Of a stretch of DNA of 64,000 nucleotides, positions 8,032-21,195 are shown piece by piece. How positions within the stretch are numbered: position 1 is the first letter of the stretch; the number at the start of each line of letters is the position of its first letter. This DNA is from Bolinopsis microptera (Eukaryota; Ctenophora; Tentaculata; Lobata; Bolinopsidae). The notes beneath the pieces were generated by a model. The model was not told the origin of the DNA and did not search any database. It saw only the letters and a list, made by a program, of their open reading frames with translations. The DNA is taken from positions 20,081,240 to 20,145,239 of the forward strand of contig NC_087074.1 in the NCBI RefSeq assembly GCF_026151205.1, given 5' to 3'. Both the position numbers and the translations under genes were made by a program.

Positions 8032-8142
8032 GGGATTCTATTTTCCAATATAGTTTAATATTTCCATTATTATTATCTAACTTTTAAAACAATCTCGAAA
8101 TAGTAAATATGATATATGAATTATAAGTTTACTCTTTAACAG

Positions 8143-8211
8143 GGGCTCCAAACCATATCAGACATGCTATGGGCCGACGGGGAAGAACCCGTGCCCGATT
8201 CCCGGCAACCG
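8143..8211 (+). CDS. tandem duplicate exon 2
   Basis: Acceptor CTCTTTAACAG and donor ACCG|GTAATT. It encodes GLQTISDMLWADGEEPVPDS RQP. It is acidic and short, with no known domain. The arrangement with 7975 resembles mutually exclusive exons. Confidence 0.5.
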
Positions 8212-8403
8212 GTAATTCTATTCTCGCTGTAATCCACTCGATAATATATATAACAAAGGGCAGACAAGTCAAGGATAGATATCAGTATTAGATTAATCCT
8301 GATCCAGCTTAGAAGAAAGGGATGTAACCGGATACTAATTATCTTATCAGAAGCTGGGGAAATGCTTGGAATTCCACTTTCAAAACTTATTCTCGAGGTA
8401 TAA

Positions 8404-8676
8404 AGTTCCTCCCAAAATGTCTATACCAAAGAAATATCAAGCAAAGTTTCAAGAGATGATATTACAGCTAATTTCAAGACCGATAACTATCTTGAAAATC
8501 CAGCCAACATGTACGCTAGCTATGGAAATTGGAAAACTACCGGGGACTACTCACTACATACAGCTGAAGCATCGTTCAAACCGAATATGGAGAGCCAATC
8601 CAGGAATATTATATCAACTAAAAGCGATTTGGAAAGAAAGATGTACTTTGTGTCGATATCAAAAAATAGATTTTAA
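8404..8676 (+). CDS. unrecognised open frame (candidate exon)
   Basis: The frame is open for 90 codons with protein-like composition: NVYTKEISSKVSRDDITANF, then YLENPANMYASYGNWKTTGD, then YSLHTAEASFKPN, to TAA at 8674. An overlapping 134-codon ATG-initiated frame (8366-8770) is longer but has a less convincing composition. No splice sites are certain and no family is recognised. Confidence 0.35.
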   Translation, partial: SSSQNVYTKEISSKVSRDDITANFKTDNYLENPANMYASYGNWKTTGDYSLHTAEASFKPNMESQSRNIISTKSDLERKMYFVSISKNRF

Positions 8677-8770
8677 AAACAACAGTAGGATCATTAGTGT
8701 GGAACATGGAGCTTTTTCAAGTTTTTCAATTAACTCAATAAATTTAGTAAAAAGCTGTAATCGATTTTGA

Positions 8771-10482
8771 CATGTATAGGATAATAGAAAGAAACGGCTA
8801 CAGATTCTCATTTAAAATATTTAATCTAATTAATTATAACTTTTTGTCTATGCTATTTATAATTCATGATTCTAAAATATATATATTATAACAAATGAGG
8901 ATACAAATTTCAGCAATACCAAATAACCCTAACAGTTAACACTTTATGAACCAGATATATATTGATTACTTATAATATATTGATTACTTATGTATGGATT
9001 TTAATTCTAAATCTTTATAGGGGTTTTATACACACAATGAGCGTTTCACTTCGATGATCGAACCTGACAACGTAATAAAGGACATATCTGAACCATTAAT
9101 TGGGCTTACCTCATCGTTAAAAGCTTTTACAGGTTCAGGAAGGGAGCCCATCTCTCTTGTCATTCCTTGTCAGCTACAAAATACATGCTATCAAAGAGGA
9201 TATGTGTTAAATCTCAGATCAAAACAAATTTTAAGATTTATTTATTATTGAAAAAAGAATTTTATGAACTGGATGTAGATCATGCACAATTGACATTTCA
9301 GTATATCTATATAAAACACAGTTTTACAGGGAAACCTCCAGAAATACTATGGTACTGGGAGTGTCCTGCAATGGGTGGAGTTCTATCCCCCTGCCTCCTT
9401 CACCCCGGCCCCTTCCTAAAAATTCTGTCCCAACTGAGAACTAGACAAAAATATTATGAAAAGCCATGTTCCTGATAGAGATTATCACATATGTTACAAC
9501 AGAGTATGATACCTTATTTCAGTACAGATAAACCACGCCTCATCTTGATTTGCACAACTATGCAGAGTTTCAACAATGAGGAGCATGGCAACGTCATGTA
9601 CTAATTCAATTTTTGGGATAAAAGTGTTGAAAAATGTTTCCACATTTTTCAACACTTTCTGAGTGACTGTGTGGCCATTTAAATTTGAACCTTGGTTAAA
9701 TAAGGTTTATAACTCAAGGGCACTTCTCAAAGGCATCTCAACATACAGGGTAAAACCAGCTAATCTCACAAATTAGGTAGTTTATGAAATTAACAAAATT
9801 AAACTATTGATAGGCAGCCAGGTTAAAATTAATTAAGTGGATGAGTCATCTCGTTTTGCCTTGTATTTACTATTTGTGCCTACTATTAACACTTCTCTAA
9901 TAGCAGATAAGGGTTGTGCAAATTCTTCATTAGATTATTATTAAAAATAAACTAAAATCAAAACTCAATAAATTTTACAGTACATAACTTATTTATGACA
10001 ATTTTCTTGCTCCACAAGAGTTCCTTTCAGCAAAGATGCTTCTCTACACAAGAGAGTCCACCCCTCAGCTTAAAGGAGTACTCTCTCCTCCAGACGATCC
10101 TGTAAGGGATCGTCTCAGCTCAAAAAATGCGGACCTTTAAGTAATCCTTCACATGAAGTTCTTCTAATAATAATGAATCTATACAGTTACATAACTGAAA
10201 CAACCATGTCCTTTATTGTGGGCAAAATGTGTGTACTGTATAATTTATGCTCACTGTAGAAGATTTCAGGGATAAAGCTTAACTGAATCCACATAAATTC
10301 CTAGTGAACGAAAGTGTATCTACTTTATGATATCTATTCAAACTGACCCTATAAGCGCATTTCATCCTTCTAGACAAGTCTCTCAAGGTGTATCTTTCAT
10401 CATTCGGATAGGGCAACATGTTTTAAAATAAATCTTGTAACATGGTATATTTACCACCTTAATAATTTGCTTTGCAACTTGC
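8771..10482. other. no confident gene
   Basis: AT-rich sequence with short frames only. A 65-codon frame at 9054-9251 contains an acceptor-like TTTTACAG but shows no recognisable motif. The stretch ACAGTTACATAACTGAAACA near 10181 recurs near 12899 and belongs to a dispersed repeat. Confidence 0.5.
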
Positions 10483-10950
10483 TTGAAGAGAACTGCTAGC
10501 ACTATCAGTCCCAAAAGTGCAGAGGCCGCTGTTGAGGGCGTCCGGGCGTTATCTGGTGCTTGGAAAAGAAAAGTATTTGGAAATATTGCGCAGAAGTACT
10601 ACAACAGAAGTGGGTTTGCTCTGAGCCAGGTAGTGACAGCTTCAAGACTCCAGGGGTCTGTTGCGTACTGCGTAGATATCGATTTGTTTATGATTATCTA
10701 TAAACTTTGGGAGTCCTGGCGTGCAGCTAGCGGGAGTTGCACTCTGAGGGCACAGCGAGAAGGCTTCCTGCTTACTGCAGGAGGCCAGCGTCTGTTGACT
10801 GTAACCAAGAGAGAGAGATTGCAATATAAAGCAATTGTTATTTTACTCAAACATTTGAATGTAAGCGCATACAGGATCTTTGTGAAATCATGTTACATAC
10901 TGGAAATTTATACAATCAAGGGCTTCCAGGACCCTTTGGCGACCATGTGA
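10483..10950 (+). other. 155-codon open frame inside a duplicated repeat
   Basis: Starts MKRTASTISPKSAEAAVEGV and has no recognised domain. Parts of its DNA (10503-10600 and 10830-10890), and the sequence after it (10940-11110), recur in order at about 11630-11690, 11745-11800 and 11920-12085. There the frame is not conserved. It is therefore more likely repeat sequence than a gene. Confidence 0.3.
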
Positions 10951-11110
10951 TTTGAACTATCTGCTATCATACTGCGCGGCTGAGATTGTACACCTGTGGT
11001 GTCCTATTTCACTCATTTTATAAGTTTCCGTTTTTGTTACACCTGTCGATTTTGTTACACTTGTCGCCTGTTACACATAACATAGGGCACAGGCCCAGTG
11101 TGTTGTGTGT
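10500..11110 (+). repeat. diverged direct repeat, copy 1
   Basis: Landmarks include TACTGCGCGGCTGAGATTGT (about 10970) followed by CACCTGTGGTGTC. The same order appears about 1 kb downstream with interspersed indels. Confidence 0.7.
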
Positions 11111-11629
11111 AAAACATGTGGGCATGTGCTAGCATAATATGGATGGTAAGTTCTAGCTGCAATGTAACATTTGAAATCCTGCCTTACATTAGAATGATTT
11201 ATTTAATTAATTAGCTTTCTGCTGTGGTATTGTAAGCAGTTATCGGCAAATAACCTCTGGCGGTTGGGGGAGCAGCACTACACAAGCCCCTGAGCCACCT
11301 ATGCAGAGTGCACACTACGACAATAAATTCTTTGACAGACAGGATAGCGAGATAGTTCGTCATCATAGTTGTTGAGTGCTCATTGCTCATGGATCTACCT
11401 CAACTTTTGCACTAATACCCAGAGGATTATTTAATCTAGCACTAACTCCTGTGGTCAACTTGGCTGGAAGTTGGGAAAATCCGTGTTAGAGAGTTAGAGA
11501 TTTAATCTAAAAGGGGAAGCTGCTAAAATATCTTTGATCTGCCAAGGATACCATTCAATACACATGTAGGGCATTGTATGTACATTGTACAATGAATATC
11601 ATGAGTACCCCATGAAGCGAGAAATATTA

Positions 11630-12085
11630 AGGGGAGTTCAGAGGCGGCTATTGAGGGCCCATCTGGTGGCTGGTGTTAAAAAATAGAAATAGTAATTGGT
11701 AATACTGTTCGGAAATAACTTATCGCAATACGATGCTCTTTATTCACTCAAACGTTTGAATGAAATCGCACGCATGATCTTTGTGAAATTTTGTGTTGTT
11801 GGTTGTCCAATCCTATGTTTGGACGACTAAGCCGCGCAGTTTTAACATATAGTTAATTGTAAACGGTACAAAGCACATCAAGCGCATCCCACTACAGGTA
11901 ATCTATATGATTTGCTCGTCCAGGACACCTTGCAATTTGAACTATCGACTGTTATGATACTGCGCGGCTGAGATCGTACACGTGTGGTGTCTTGTTTCAC
12001 CCATACTGTAAGTTTTTGTTTTTGTTTGCTGTTGCCTGTGAAGTGTAACACATTACATACATGAGGCCCTGTGTGTGATGCAATC
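11630..12085 (+). repeat. diverged direct repeat, copy 2
   Basis: Shares TACTGCGCGGCTGAGATCGT and neighbouring blocks with 10500-11110, with large gaps. Confidence 0.7.
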
Positions 12086-12199
12086 GGTAGTTTGGAGGGA
12101 GCTTGGGCCGGCCCCAAGTTGAAGTCCCCCCACCCCCTCCCCTCCCCAGTCCGTCGATTGGACACGCAACAAAACTGCCAGCCACCTCCCAAGAGCCGC

Positions 12200-13120
12200 C
12201 TCTGGGGGAGTTATCCCATAATTTTCAGAAGAGACTATTTGTGGGTTTGGCAGTAAAACCAAAGTAATATCGTCTAAACCAAGCTAAAATGATCTATATC
12301 AATGTATAGTAATCTAGGTAAACTATAGGTAAAAATATAATATTAATCATAAGCTAAAATGTACTAATCTTTGTATTCTAAATGGGGAAAAGAAGAAACA
12401 TTGTCAGTCAGTCGAGAAAATTGTCAGTCAGGCTATATGGCAGCTTTGTAGATGTTGTGACTATGCTAGTAGTGGTCCCAGGCTTGCGACTGGAATTGCG
12501 GTGTTAAATCGATTTAATGGTATACCAACGATCCACCTCCCACTTGTTGTTTGGTACTTAGCATTAATAGTGTTAGCTGTAGCCATTTATAGCAAGAATA
12601 TTAAAACTAAAGGGGATGACAAGGAAAAGAGGAAGGAAAAAGAATAACGGAACAAACAATTAATTAAAGTATTTATTGGAGCATTAGTTATTGTAATTAC
12701 AAGCTTCAATAATAAATCACTGAGTACTGACCAAAAAATAACTCTGACCAAATAATAACTCTAGCCAATCTGAATAACTCACAATACTTCTTCAAAGAGT
12801 TAAAAAAAACAGAAACGCTTGACGGAGAGAAAGTAACTCACCAAGAAAGCTCCGTCAAAGGATCGTAATAATAATATTAATAATAATAATAATTCTAAAC
12901 AGTTACATAATTGAAACAATTATGGCCCCTTATTGTGGGGAAGGATCGTAAGCTCTAGCAGGTTTCTAGAGTCTGTAAAACAACCATGCTTAAGGAAAAC
13001 ATGGGGTTACAGACTTCCACAGAAGCTGCCGAAATTGCTTCTCAGGAGACTAGTATCTTCATCATCATGAGAGGCTGCACAAAGGACTAACTTTAAGAGC
13101 CTCCTTAGCAATTAAGAAAA
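12200..13120. other. no gene seen
   Basis: AT-rich. It contains a second copy of the ACAGTTACATAAYTGAAACA motif (about 12899), also present near 10181, and a short (TAA)n run near 12870. Confidence 0.5.
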
Positions 13121-15200
13121 GACAATTTTCGCCAATATCTCGTCATGGGAGCATTTTAACCCTATCTCATGGGGGTGATTCGGAATCAACGTCCAAAATT
13201 ACATCGATTGAAGTTGGATTTTGTTGGCTACTACTGGCTAGATCGGCGAGAGGCGCTACTGTGCCGCGCCGAGCTGCCATGAATTGACATCGTCAATTAA
13301 AGTTGGATTCAACTAAACTGTCGGGGGCCCTTTTAGAACAATCTCGAAAATCGACTGTAGAGTGATTTAATACGCTCGATATTGGTGGCAATATGCAAGG
13401 GTCCATTTCAGCTGCCTAATGTATTCTGCTCTGCCAACTGCAACACTCGATTTCATTGTATGTATATAATGTTTAAAGGACCCGGTAGTATTTAAGGAAT
13501 TTCTTCATAGAAAGTTTATTTCTTCAAGAGCTTATGTAAAATGGAAGGTCATTTACTAGGCTTCCAGTCTTCTTATTTAGTCCCCCTTGATGGTTAAGGC
13601 TTTATTGTAGATTTACAACCTACCAGGACGCGCGCCGAGTTGGACTCGTCGACGGTTCCAATATATGGAACAGATATTTTACGAGTATCACCCGTTAAAG
13701 GCTTTACCGCTTCTCTACAAATGATTTTCCACAAAGCCCCAAGAAAATAAATTTCTAGAAGAAGCACGTTTAATGGGTTGTATTCTGTAAAATATTCAAA
13801 TAAGATTAAACGCTAATAAATTTTATCTTGGCACTTACAAATACAATTTTAAAAAATAACCGCAGGCGAAGCGCTCGATTAAATAAAAAGATGTATAGAT
13901 GAACAAACAATAAAAATATGCGCGGCGTGAATATAATTTTGTGTTTTATTCAAACTTACCTTGTATCACGTCGTGACACCCATTGTCGTTTAACTTACAA
14001 TATAGGTGAGCCGCGCACTCGTGCGCAGCGGGTCATACAACGTATAACAAAATTTACCAAGCGGCGCTCAGCATGTCACTCAATCCACTTTCCAAAAATT
14101 GCTATGAAGGTCTGATCGTTTTTTAAAGTGTTCCGAGTGATTTGCATAATATTTTGCATAATATATAAAAGGATATATATATTTATGTTTTTTATATATT
14201 ATATTTTATACCTGGGGACCCAGTTATATTGATACATGTTTCGTATATCCCAAATATCGGAGGCGCGCGCTTCGCTATATTTGCAGGATACGTGCAATTT
14301 GGTCATCAGTCATGGTATGTTTGTAAATGTGTTCATTGTTAAATATGGATTGACCCGGTGCGAGCTACTTGTTAGCACTTGCCTAGAAAAGAAAACGGTA
14401 CGTGCTTCTTCACTTAAAAATTTGTTTCATTTAAAAACTTCTTCGAAAAAATGTGTAAAAATATCATCTGTCAATTGTAAATGTTACCTGGGGACCCCAG
14501 GCTATTATGTATTACTATTATGTTCATTAATATAGAGAATTAGGCGGAATGACAGGCTGAGCGCGGCCCAGTAATTGTAAATGTAAACAAGCATTTTATT
14601 AACAATAAATTGTAAATATTTGAAGACTTTGCGGCTTCGACGCGCGCCACGCAAACTAGCATTCTTGTTTTGCATCAACGTTATAAAACTGCTATATAAC
14701 TTAAATAATTTGAGTTCAGGGAAAATATGTCGTAGTAAAATAAAATACCACACAGGGCAAAGGTATTCAGATGTTCACATAGCCATGTGTATACGCGTAC
14801 TGTGTGACGCGCTTGTTTCACGGCGGTCGCGCGCTACTGCAAGCGAGAGGGCTCTGGTCGCGCTACAATGCAATTCATAACTGCTCATATGATATAAACA
14901 GAAATATAATTACTAAATTCAGGTATGGAATACTTAAGTTACCGATTTTGGAGATCATGTTTGTATTGCTGTCTATACAATGACGTAGTAGTGATGCAGA
15001 ATTATGACATTTGAAGTTGACACACGCTGCAACCCCTTTTGATTGCGCGCGAAATTGTAGGTTTATAACCTACCAGGACGCGCGCCGAGTTGGATTCGTC
15101 GACGCGGTCCTGGATATGGAACAGATATTCAACGAGTATCACCCGTTAAGCGCGAAAGGCCGCAAAAGGCCGGCGTGCACGAAAGGTATACAACGTGTCG
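13120..15200. repeat. cluster of dispersed repeat modules with GCGC-rich cores
   Basis: At least five modules here recur elsewhere in the window. CCAATATCTCG...GATTCGGAATCAACG (about 13130) matches 30250-30340 in reverse. CGCGCGCCGAGTTGGA (about 13630) recurs at about 15080. GTGAGCCGCGCACTCGTGCG (about 14005) matches 31230-31310 in reverse. GGCTTCGACGCGCGCC (14633) matches about 30821. CATAGCCATGTGTATACGCG (14777) matches 31110 and 31405. Open frames here are not gene-like. Confidence 0.7.
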
Positions 15201-15205
15201 TGTAG

Positions 15206-17931
15206 CAAGACATCACCATGCAAACTTGTTAGTTATAGGCAAGTTTCCACAATTATTATTTTCTATATTCTGCAATAATAATCGCCTAATACATAATAAG
15301 CGCTTTTTTGGCAGTCTGAGCGCGATCAAGTAAGTTTCATTTCATGCAAGGTTTTCTGGAATTAATTATTATTAAATTAGAGGTTGACGTGGTAATTATG
15401 CGATGAAATTATAATTTACAATTCTCACTTTGACCTTATTCATCAAAACACGAAAGTTATTTCGCAGTTATTTTCAGACCGTATAGTGACCAGGTCGTCT
15501 TAACCCTTAAATTAATTTCTGTCTAACATGTACATTATTCCCACCCAAATATATAATAAAACGATATTATTTCATCTAATTTTAAAATAACACAAAATTT
15601 TGTTATCGTATTATATTAACATGCAATACATCATACAATTCCATTCAAAATGATATGTAACAATGATGTGAGAGAAGAAATATTGAAGTTAAATCATTTA
15701 AGACGATTGCAAAAATAAATATTCCTATTATAACCTGAAATAATAGTTCGTGAAGATATGTAACCGGTAACTTTAATAAGTTTAAATCATGCTAAGAATA
15801 AATATTTTATCACGGTAAGTTCGTCATCCAAAAAGGAATGGAATTTGAAAAACTTGATCGTGATAACAAACGGTGGTCCGTGTTATTCATTATTGAGTCA
15901 AGAATATGCTGATAAGAATTAACTGAAAAATCAAGATTTTTTCCACATTAATAAGTTTAACTTTGAGTAAGAACTTAAACGTGGCATCAAATAAATAAAG
16001 AAAAATAAAAACCCAGATTAAATAGCGGAGAATTGAAATGCGCCATTTAAAACCGCAAAAATATGCGACCTATTCAGCTACTTTAATTAGTTAAGATTCA
16101 CAGCTGCGTGGTCAATAATAGTTGTATCATACAAGGATAAATTAAAATAAAAGTAAACAATTAATGTTAATGATATTTATAATTCGGATTACACACCAAT
16201 GAAACTCTATACAATTGACAAGCTACCATAGATGCTAACAATATGCAACAACAACAAAACGATAAATTAGATGCATCAAACCAGGTTAAATTGTACATTT
16301 TCAAAAACTGAGTAAATGGTAAAACTAAATTACATCCTATTCCTAGCTGATAAAACCGTCAACTTATGATACATCTTACAATCTGGGCATAATGAAATAA
16401 AATGATAACCAGTATATTGTTTACCTGTGAAATATAATCGTTAATATGGTCAAAATTAACTATTTGCCATTTTCAGTTTAATCCAGTATATAGTGATGAA
16501 GTCAAATGATAATTGTCGTATTTGATCCCAAATAATGATAAACAAGTGTGACATTCGTTAGTTTATCTTAATACTGATCTCAATGACCTAGATGGTCAGT
16601 GGGTGTCCCTTAACAACATTCTCATTGACTCCTATGACAGTGAGCTAGTTTCCATGTGTCGCTCACTTTGTGTAGTACTCTTGTTTCACTCCAGCGTTCT
16701 GTTGTCGTCATGTTAGTTGTACTGAAACACAAGGAAATATTTTATAGGTTCGTTTGTTTTTATAAATTGTAATTAACATTTTAAAGGGTTATTAAAAATG
16801 CAAGGTCAAGGTTGTTCATGAAACATTAGCATGATTTTAAACATCTGTAGATTAGTTCTTGGTGGAGCAACTAACAATATCATATAATCTGCACTAATTT
16901 TCTCTAAAAACTAGTTAATTATGATAAATCGCTCAGCTTACCTGTTTGTGCACTGGACTAGACGAATATAGCTGACAACAGCAGCGTCAGCTCCGAGCAG
17001 TTGCACGTGCGGCGCTATCATCGTGCAATTTACTTTTGGTCTGTCCCGTTCTGTGGGGAAATTTCTAGTTATATTATATTGGGGCGGTTTTTATCATATT
17101 CACATTTTGTAAGTTCACTCGTTTGAGCTGTGATTGATTATTATACATAGTACTTTTAAAGGGAATAACGCTACATAAAGTGTTCAAACTAAATCATCAT
17201 CCGCTCAAATAACTGCAATTATAGGGAATGAATTAGTAGACTTACTGGAGTTCTCAAACATGAACTGATGAAACTGCGTCCCCTCAATAAGCTGCCCTTT
17301 TGTTTCAGGTTCAAAACAGGTCATAGTAGGTAACACCATCTCTCTGATAATGGTTATTAAATATATTGAATAAAACTCACATTAGATATTCCAATCAATT
17401 TTATTCAGTTTGATTTAAGGTTGATTAATTAGTCTCTAGTTTCGAATGTTCCTGATAATAAGCTCCTAACTCACTGATAAGCATCAAGATCCCCAACACA
17501 GATGTAATAAAGGAGAGAATGGACTTTTGAGAGGACCTCTTTCTTCGTCAACAACACCGCCTCTGCAACCAATTTGAAGTTGAAATTGATGAGAAAATAT
17601 GAGCATACCAGCTGAGCTTCACAGCTTAATTGGCAATTAAGTGCCAATTAAGTGCCAAGCCCAAAATTGAACAACAGAAATCTGGAAATCATACGCCTCT
17701 TTATCCCAGTATCATTGAATTACTGACACCAATTTATTTGCAGGCCTGGGAACCAGCCTGCATTTCTACACGACACCAGAGTCAAAGTAATTACCAGCTA
17801 TTATTATAGGCCACTGTGAGACCACTTACAGCGGTTAACAACATTTCTCTGGCCATGCCAAGATTGTTTAAGTTAAATATGTAATTAATGTTGGTTATAT
17901 TTTGTATGATGGGACATTTTATGGCCAAATT
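15206..17931. other. AT-rich, no gene seen
   Basis: No frame of interest, no repeat of note and no recognised RNA gene. A frame open around 16560-16714 has no motif. Confidence 0.5.
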
Positions 17932-18008
17932 TTAATTAATTACGAAATCCATGCAATCCAATTGACTGGGCCAAAAAGTGTGTGATTCGCTTTTTAAAAT
18001 GATCTTAC

Positions 18009-18167
18009 CGTCGACGTCTTCGAATATGGGCGGCTGACTTATCTGAACAACCTGAGATAATTTAAGTGACTTTTCTGAAGAAAAATAAAGGTATCCTGAC
18101 AAATGCTTCTCCGACAGCTCAAGAAATAATTTAAATCGTGACATATTGACGATTGGAAGTGTCGAGA
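18009..18167 (-). CDS. 159 bp symmetrical exon, unrecognised
   Basis: On the minus strand, acceptor ACAAACTCAG and donor GACG|GTAAGA enclose an open frame. It contains STLPIVNMSRFKLFLELSEK, SSEKSLKLSQVVQISQPPIF and EDVD. Both splice phases are 1, so it could be included or skipped without a frame change. A related string, VIQIYQPDLF, lies in the minus frame near 18765-18800. No family recognised. Confidence 0.45.
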
Positions 18168-18595
18168 CTGAGTTTGTCACTAAATATTTTCCCAGGAAGT
18201 AATCAAGCAATAACCAACGATGAACATAAATGTGCTGAAAACATGATGGTCAAGCAGATTAGGATGCATTAAACATTTTACAAAAATGCGCAATGCTCAA
18301 ACCAATTATTAGATGAATTAAACAGAAAACACTAACTAATTAACATCTCCATTGTTTGAAGATAAATTCAGAATTTTTCCAGAGACAATAATTTAAAATT
18401 GGATGCACACAGAATAAAAAGTGATAAAATGCTGATACCGGTTTTTTCCCCCAAAAAAGCAGTGGTTTTTCTTCTAGAACTTTTGATGTTCATCGTCAAA
18501 AACGTTGAGAAAAATAGATTATTAGGTTGACCGTTGGGTCGACGTGGTTTATCAGTATTTTAGGTTAGCCAACGTTAGCGGCCACCCCAAGTAAT

Positions 18596-18688
18596 TCAAG
18601 AGTGAGGCACCCTGGCTACGTGCCTGTCAAGAGTGAGGCACCCTGGCTACGTGCCTGTCAAGAGTGAGGCACCCTGGCTACGTGCCTG
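18596..18688 (+). repeat. 31 bp tandem repeat, 3 copies
   Basis: Units begin at 18596, 18627 and 18658, starting TCAAGAGTGAGGCACCCTGG. All three are identical; a fourth is cut short at 18689 (TCAAGAGTAAGC). Confidence 0.95.
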
Positions 18689-18902
18689 TCAAGAGTAAGC
18701 AGCCGAATTGGGAATTTCAGGTTCAATATTTGCTTATCTTTCTCTAATTTTTGCCAAATAAATCCGGCTGATAAATTTGGATAACTTCGATTATGATAAA
18801 ACAAAATTTGCTAAAATACATATGATGAGCTGCAATAGCAAAACTACGAGATAAAAAAGAATATTGGACCATTTGGCTGGTAGCAAACACATAAACACTT
18901 AC

Positions 18903-18960
18903 ATCAGCTTGATTCATGGAACTAGAGCTTTTAGAAATGTCTAGCATTTCTAGAAACTTC
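18903..18960 (-). CDS. candidate small exon
   Basis: The minus-strand frame MLDISKSSSSMNQAD ends at a strong donor (GCTGAT|GTAAGT). It may be the first coding exon of the gene that includes 18009-18167. The link is inferred from strand and proximity only. Confidence 0.3.
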
Positions 18961-19084
18961 TAGAACCAGAAAATAATGAAACCCAGGAGCATAACAACAG
19001 TATTAAGCGTGCAGGCGGGATCTGACAAGGAAAAAACGAGGAGCTTAGCGAGGGGGCAAGCGTGCTACATTTCATGCAGAGAGT

Positions 19085-19465
19085 ATGTCACACTCGAGCA
19101 GTGTTACATGTCACACTTGAGCAGTGTTACATGTCACACTCGAGCAGTGTTACATTTCACACTTAAGCAGTGTTACATGTCACACTTGAGCAGTGTTACA
19201 TGTCACACTTGAGCAGTGTTACATGTCACACTTGAGCAGTGTTACATGTCACACTTGAGCAGTGTTACATGTCACACTTGAGCAGTGTTACATGTCACAC
19301 TTGAACAGTGTTACATTTCACACTTAAGCAGTGTTACATGTCACACTTGAGCAGTGTTACATGTCACACTTGAGCAGTGTTACATGTCACAATTGAGCAG
19401 TGTTACATGTCACAATTGAGCAGTGTTACATGGCACAATTGAGCAGTGTTACATTTCACACTTGA
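19085..19465 (+). repeat. 23 bp tandem repeat, 16 units
   Basis: Sixteen AGTGTTACA landmarks occur at 23 bp spacing. Each unit has an inverted ACACT...AGTGT around a variable centre: CTCGAG, CTTGAG, CTTAAG or CAATTGAG. Short open frames across it are an artefact of the repeat. Confidence 0.95.
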
Positions 19466-19469
19466 GCAC

Positions 19470-20470
<1,001 letters not shown>

Positions 20471-20472
20471 CG

Positions 20473-20806
<334 letters not shown>

Positions 20807-21195
20807 CAACGGTTTACGGTGCTAGCGTAACATGACATATCCTCAGAAGCTGTTCTTCAAACCAACGTGGCTATAAAACTATAAGACAGAAATAGCAATG
20901 AAACAAATACCTTGTTTATTATCATCTAGGTAAGTAAAGAAGAATTTGAAAGCGTATGGAATATGGATCACGACGAAGCTTTGTGTACGAACGCCGAATA
21001 ATCGACCAAAGAAAATAGCAAGTAAATTAGTTAGATACGGTGTACTAAGATTAAGATACAAGATACAGCATACTAAAATACAGTGTACCAAAATTAAGAT
21101 ACAAGATACAGTATACAAAGATATAATATATTTGAGGAAGAACGATTTAAGTAAAGAAAGCAGCAATTAGAGGATATAATTGACATAATGAAGTC

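Noticed and set aside
8366-8770. 134-codon ATG frame
   Set aside because: Overlaps a frame (8404-8676) with more protein-like composition; kept only as an alternative.
11878-12262. Overlapping 60-104 codon frames on both strands
   Set aside because: They lie in a diverged repeat with a C/G-rich tract; frames overlap in several registers and none is conserved in the other repeat copy.
13000-17000. tRNA, rRNA or snRNA genes
   Set aside because: I looked for A/B box and clover-leaf patterns here and elsewhere in the window and found none that I could support.
18596-19465. CRISPR-like arrays at 31 and 23 bp period
   Set aside because: Again no unique spacers; ordinary tandem repeats.
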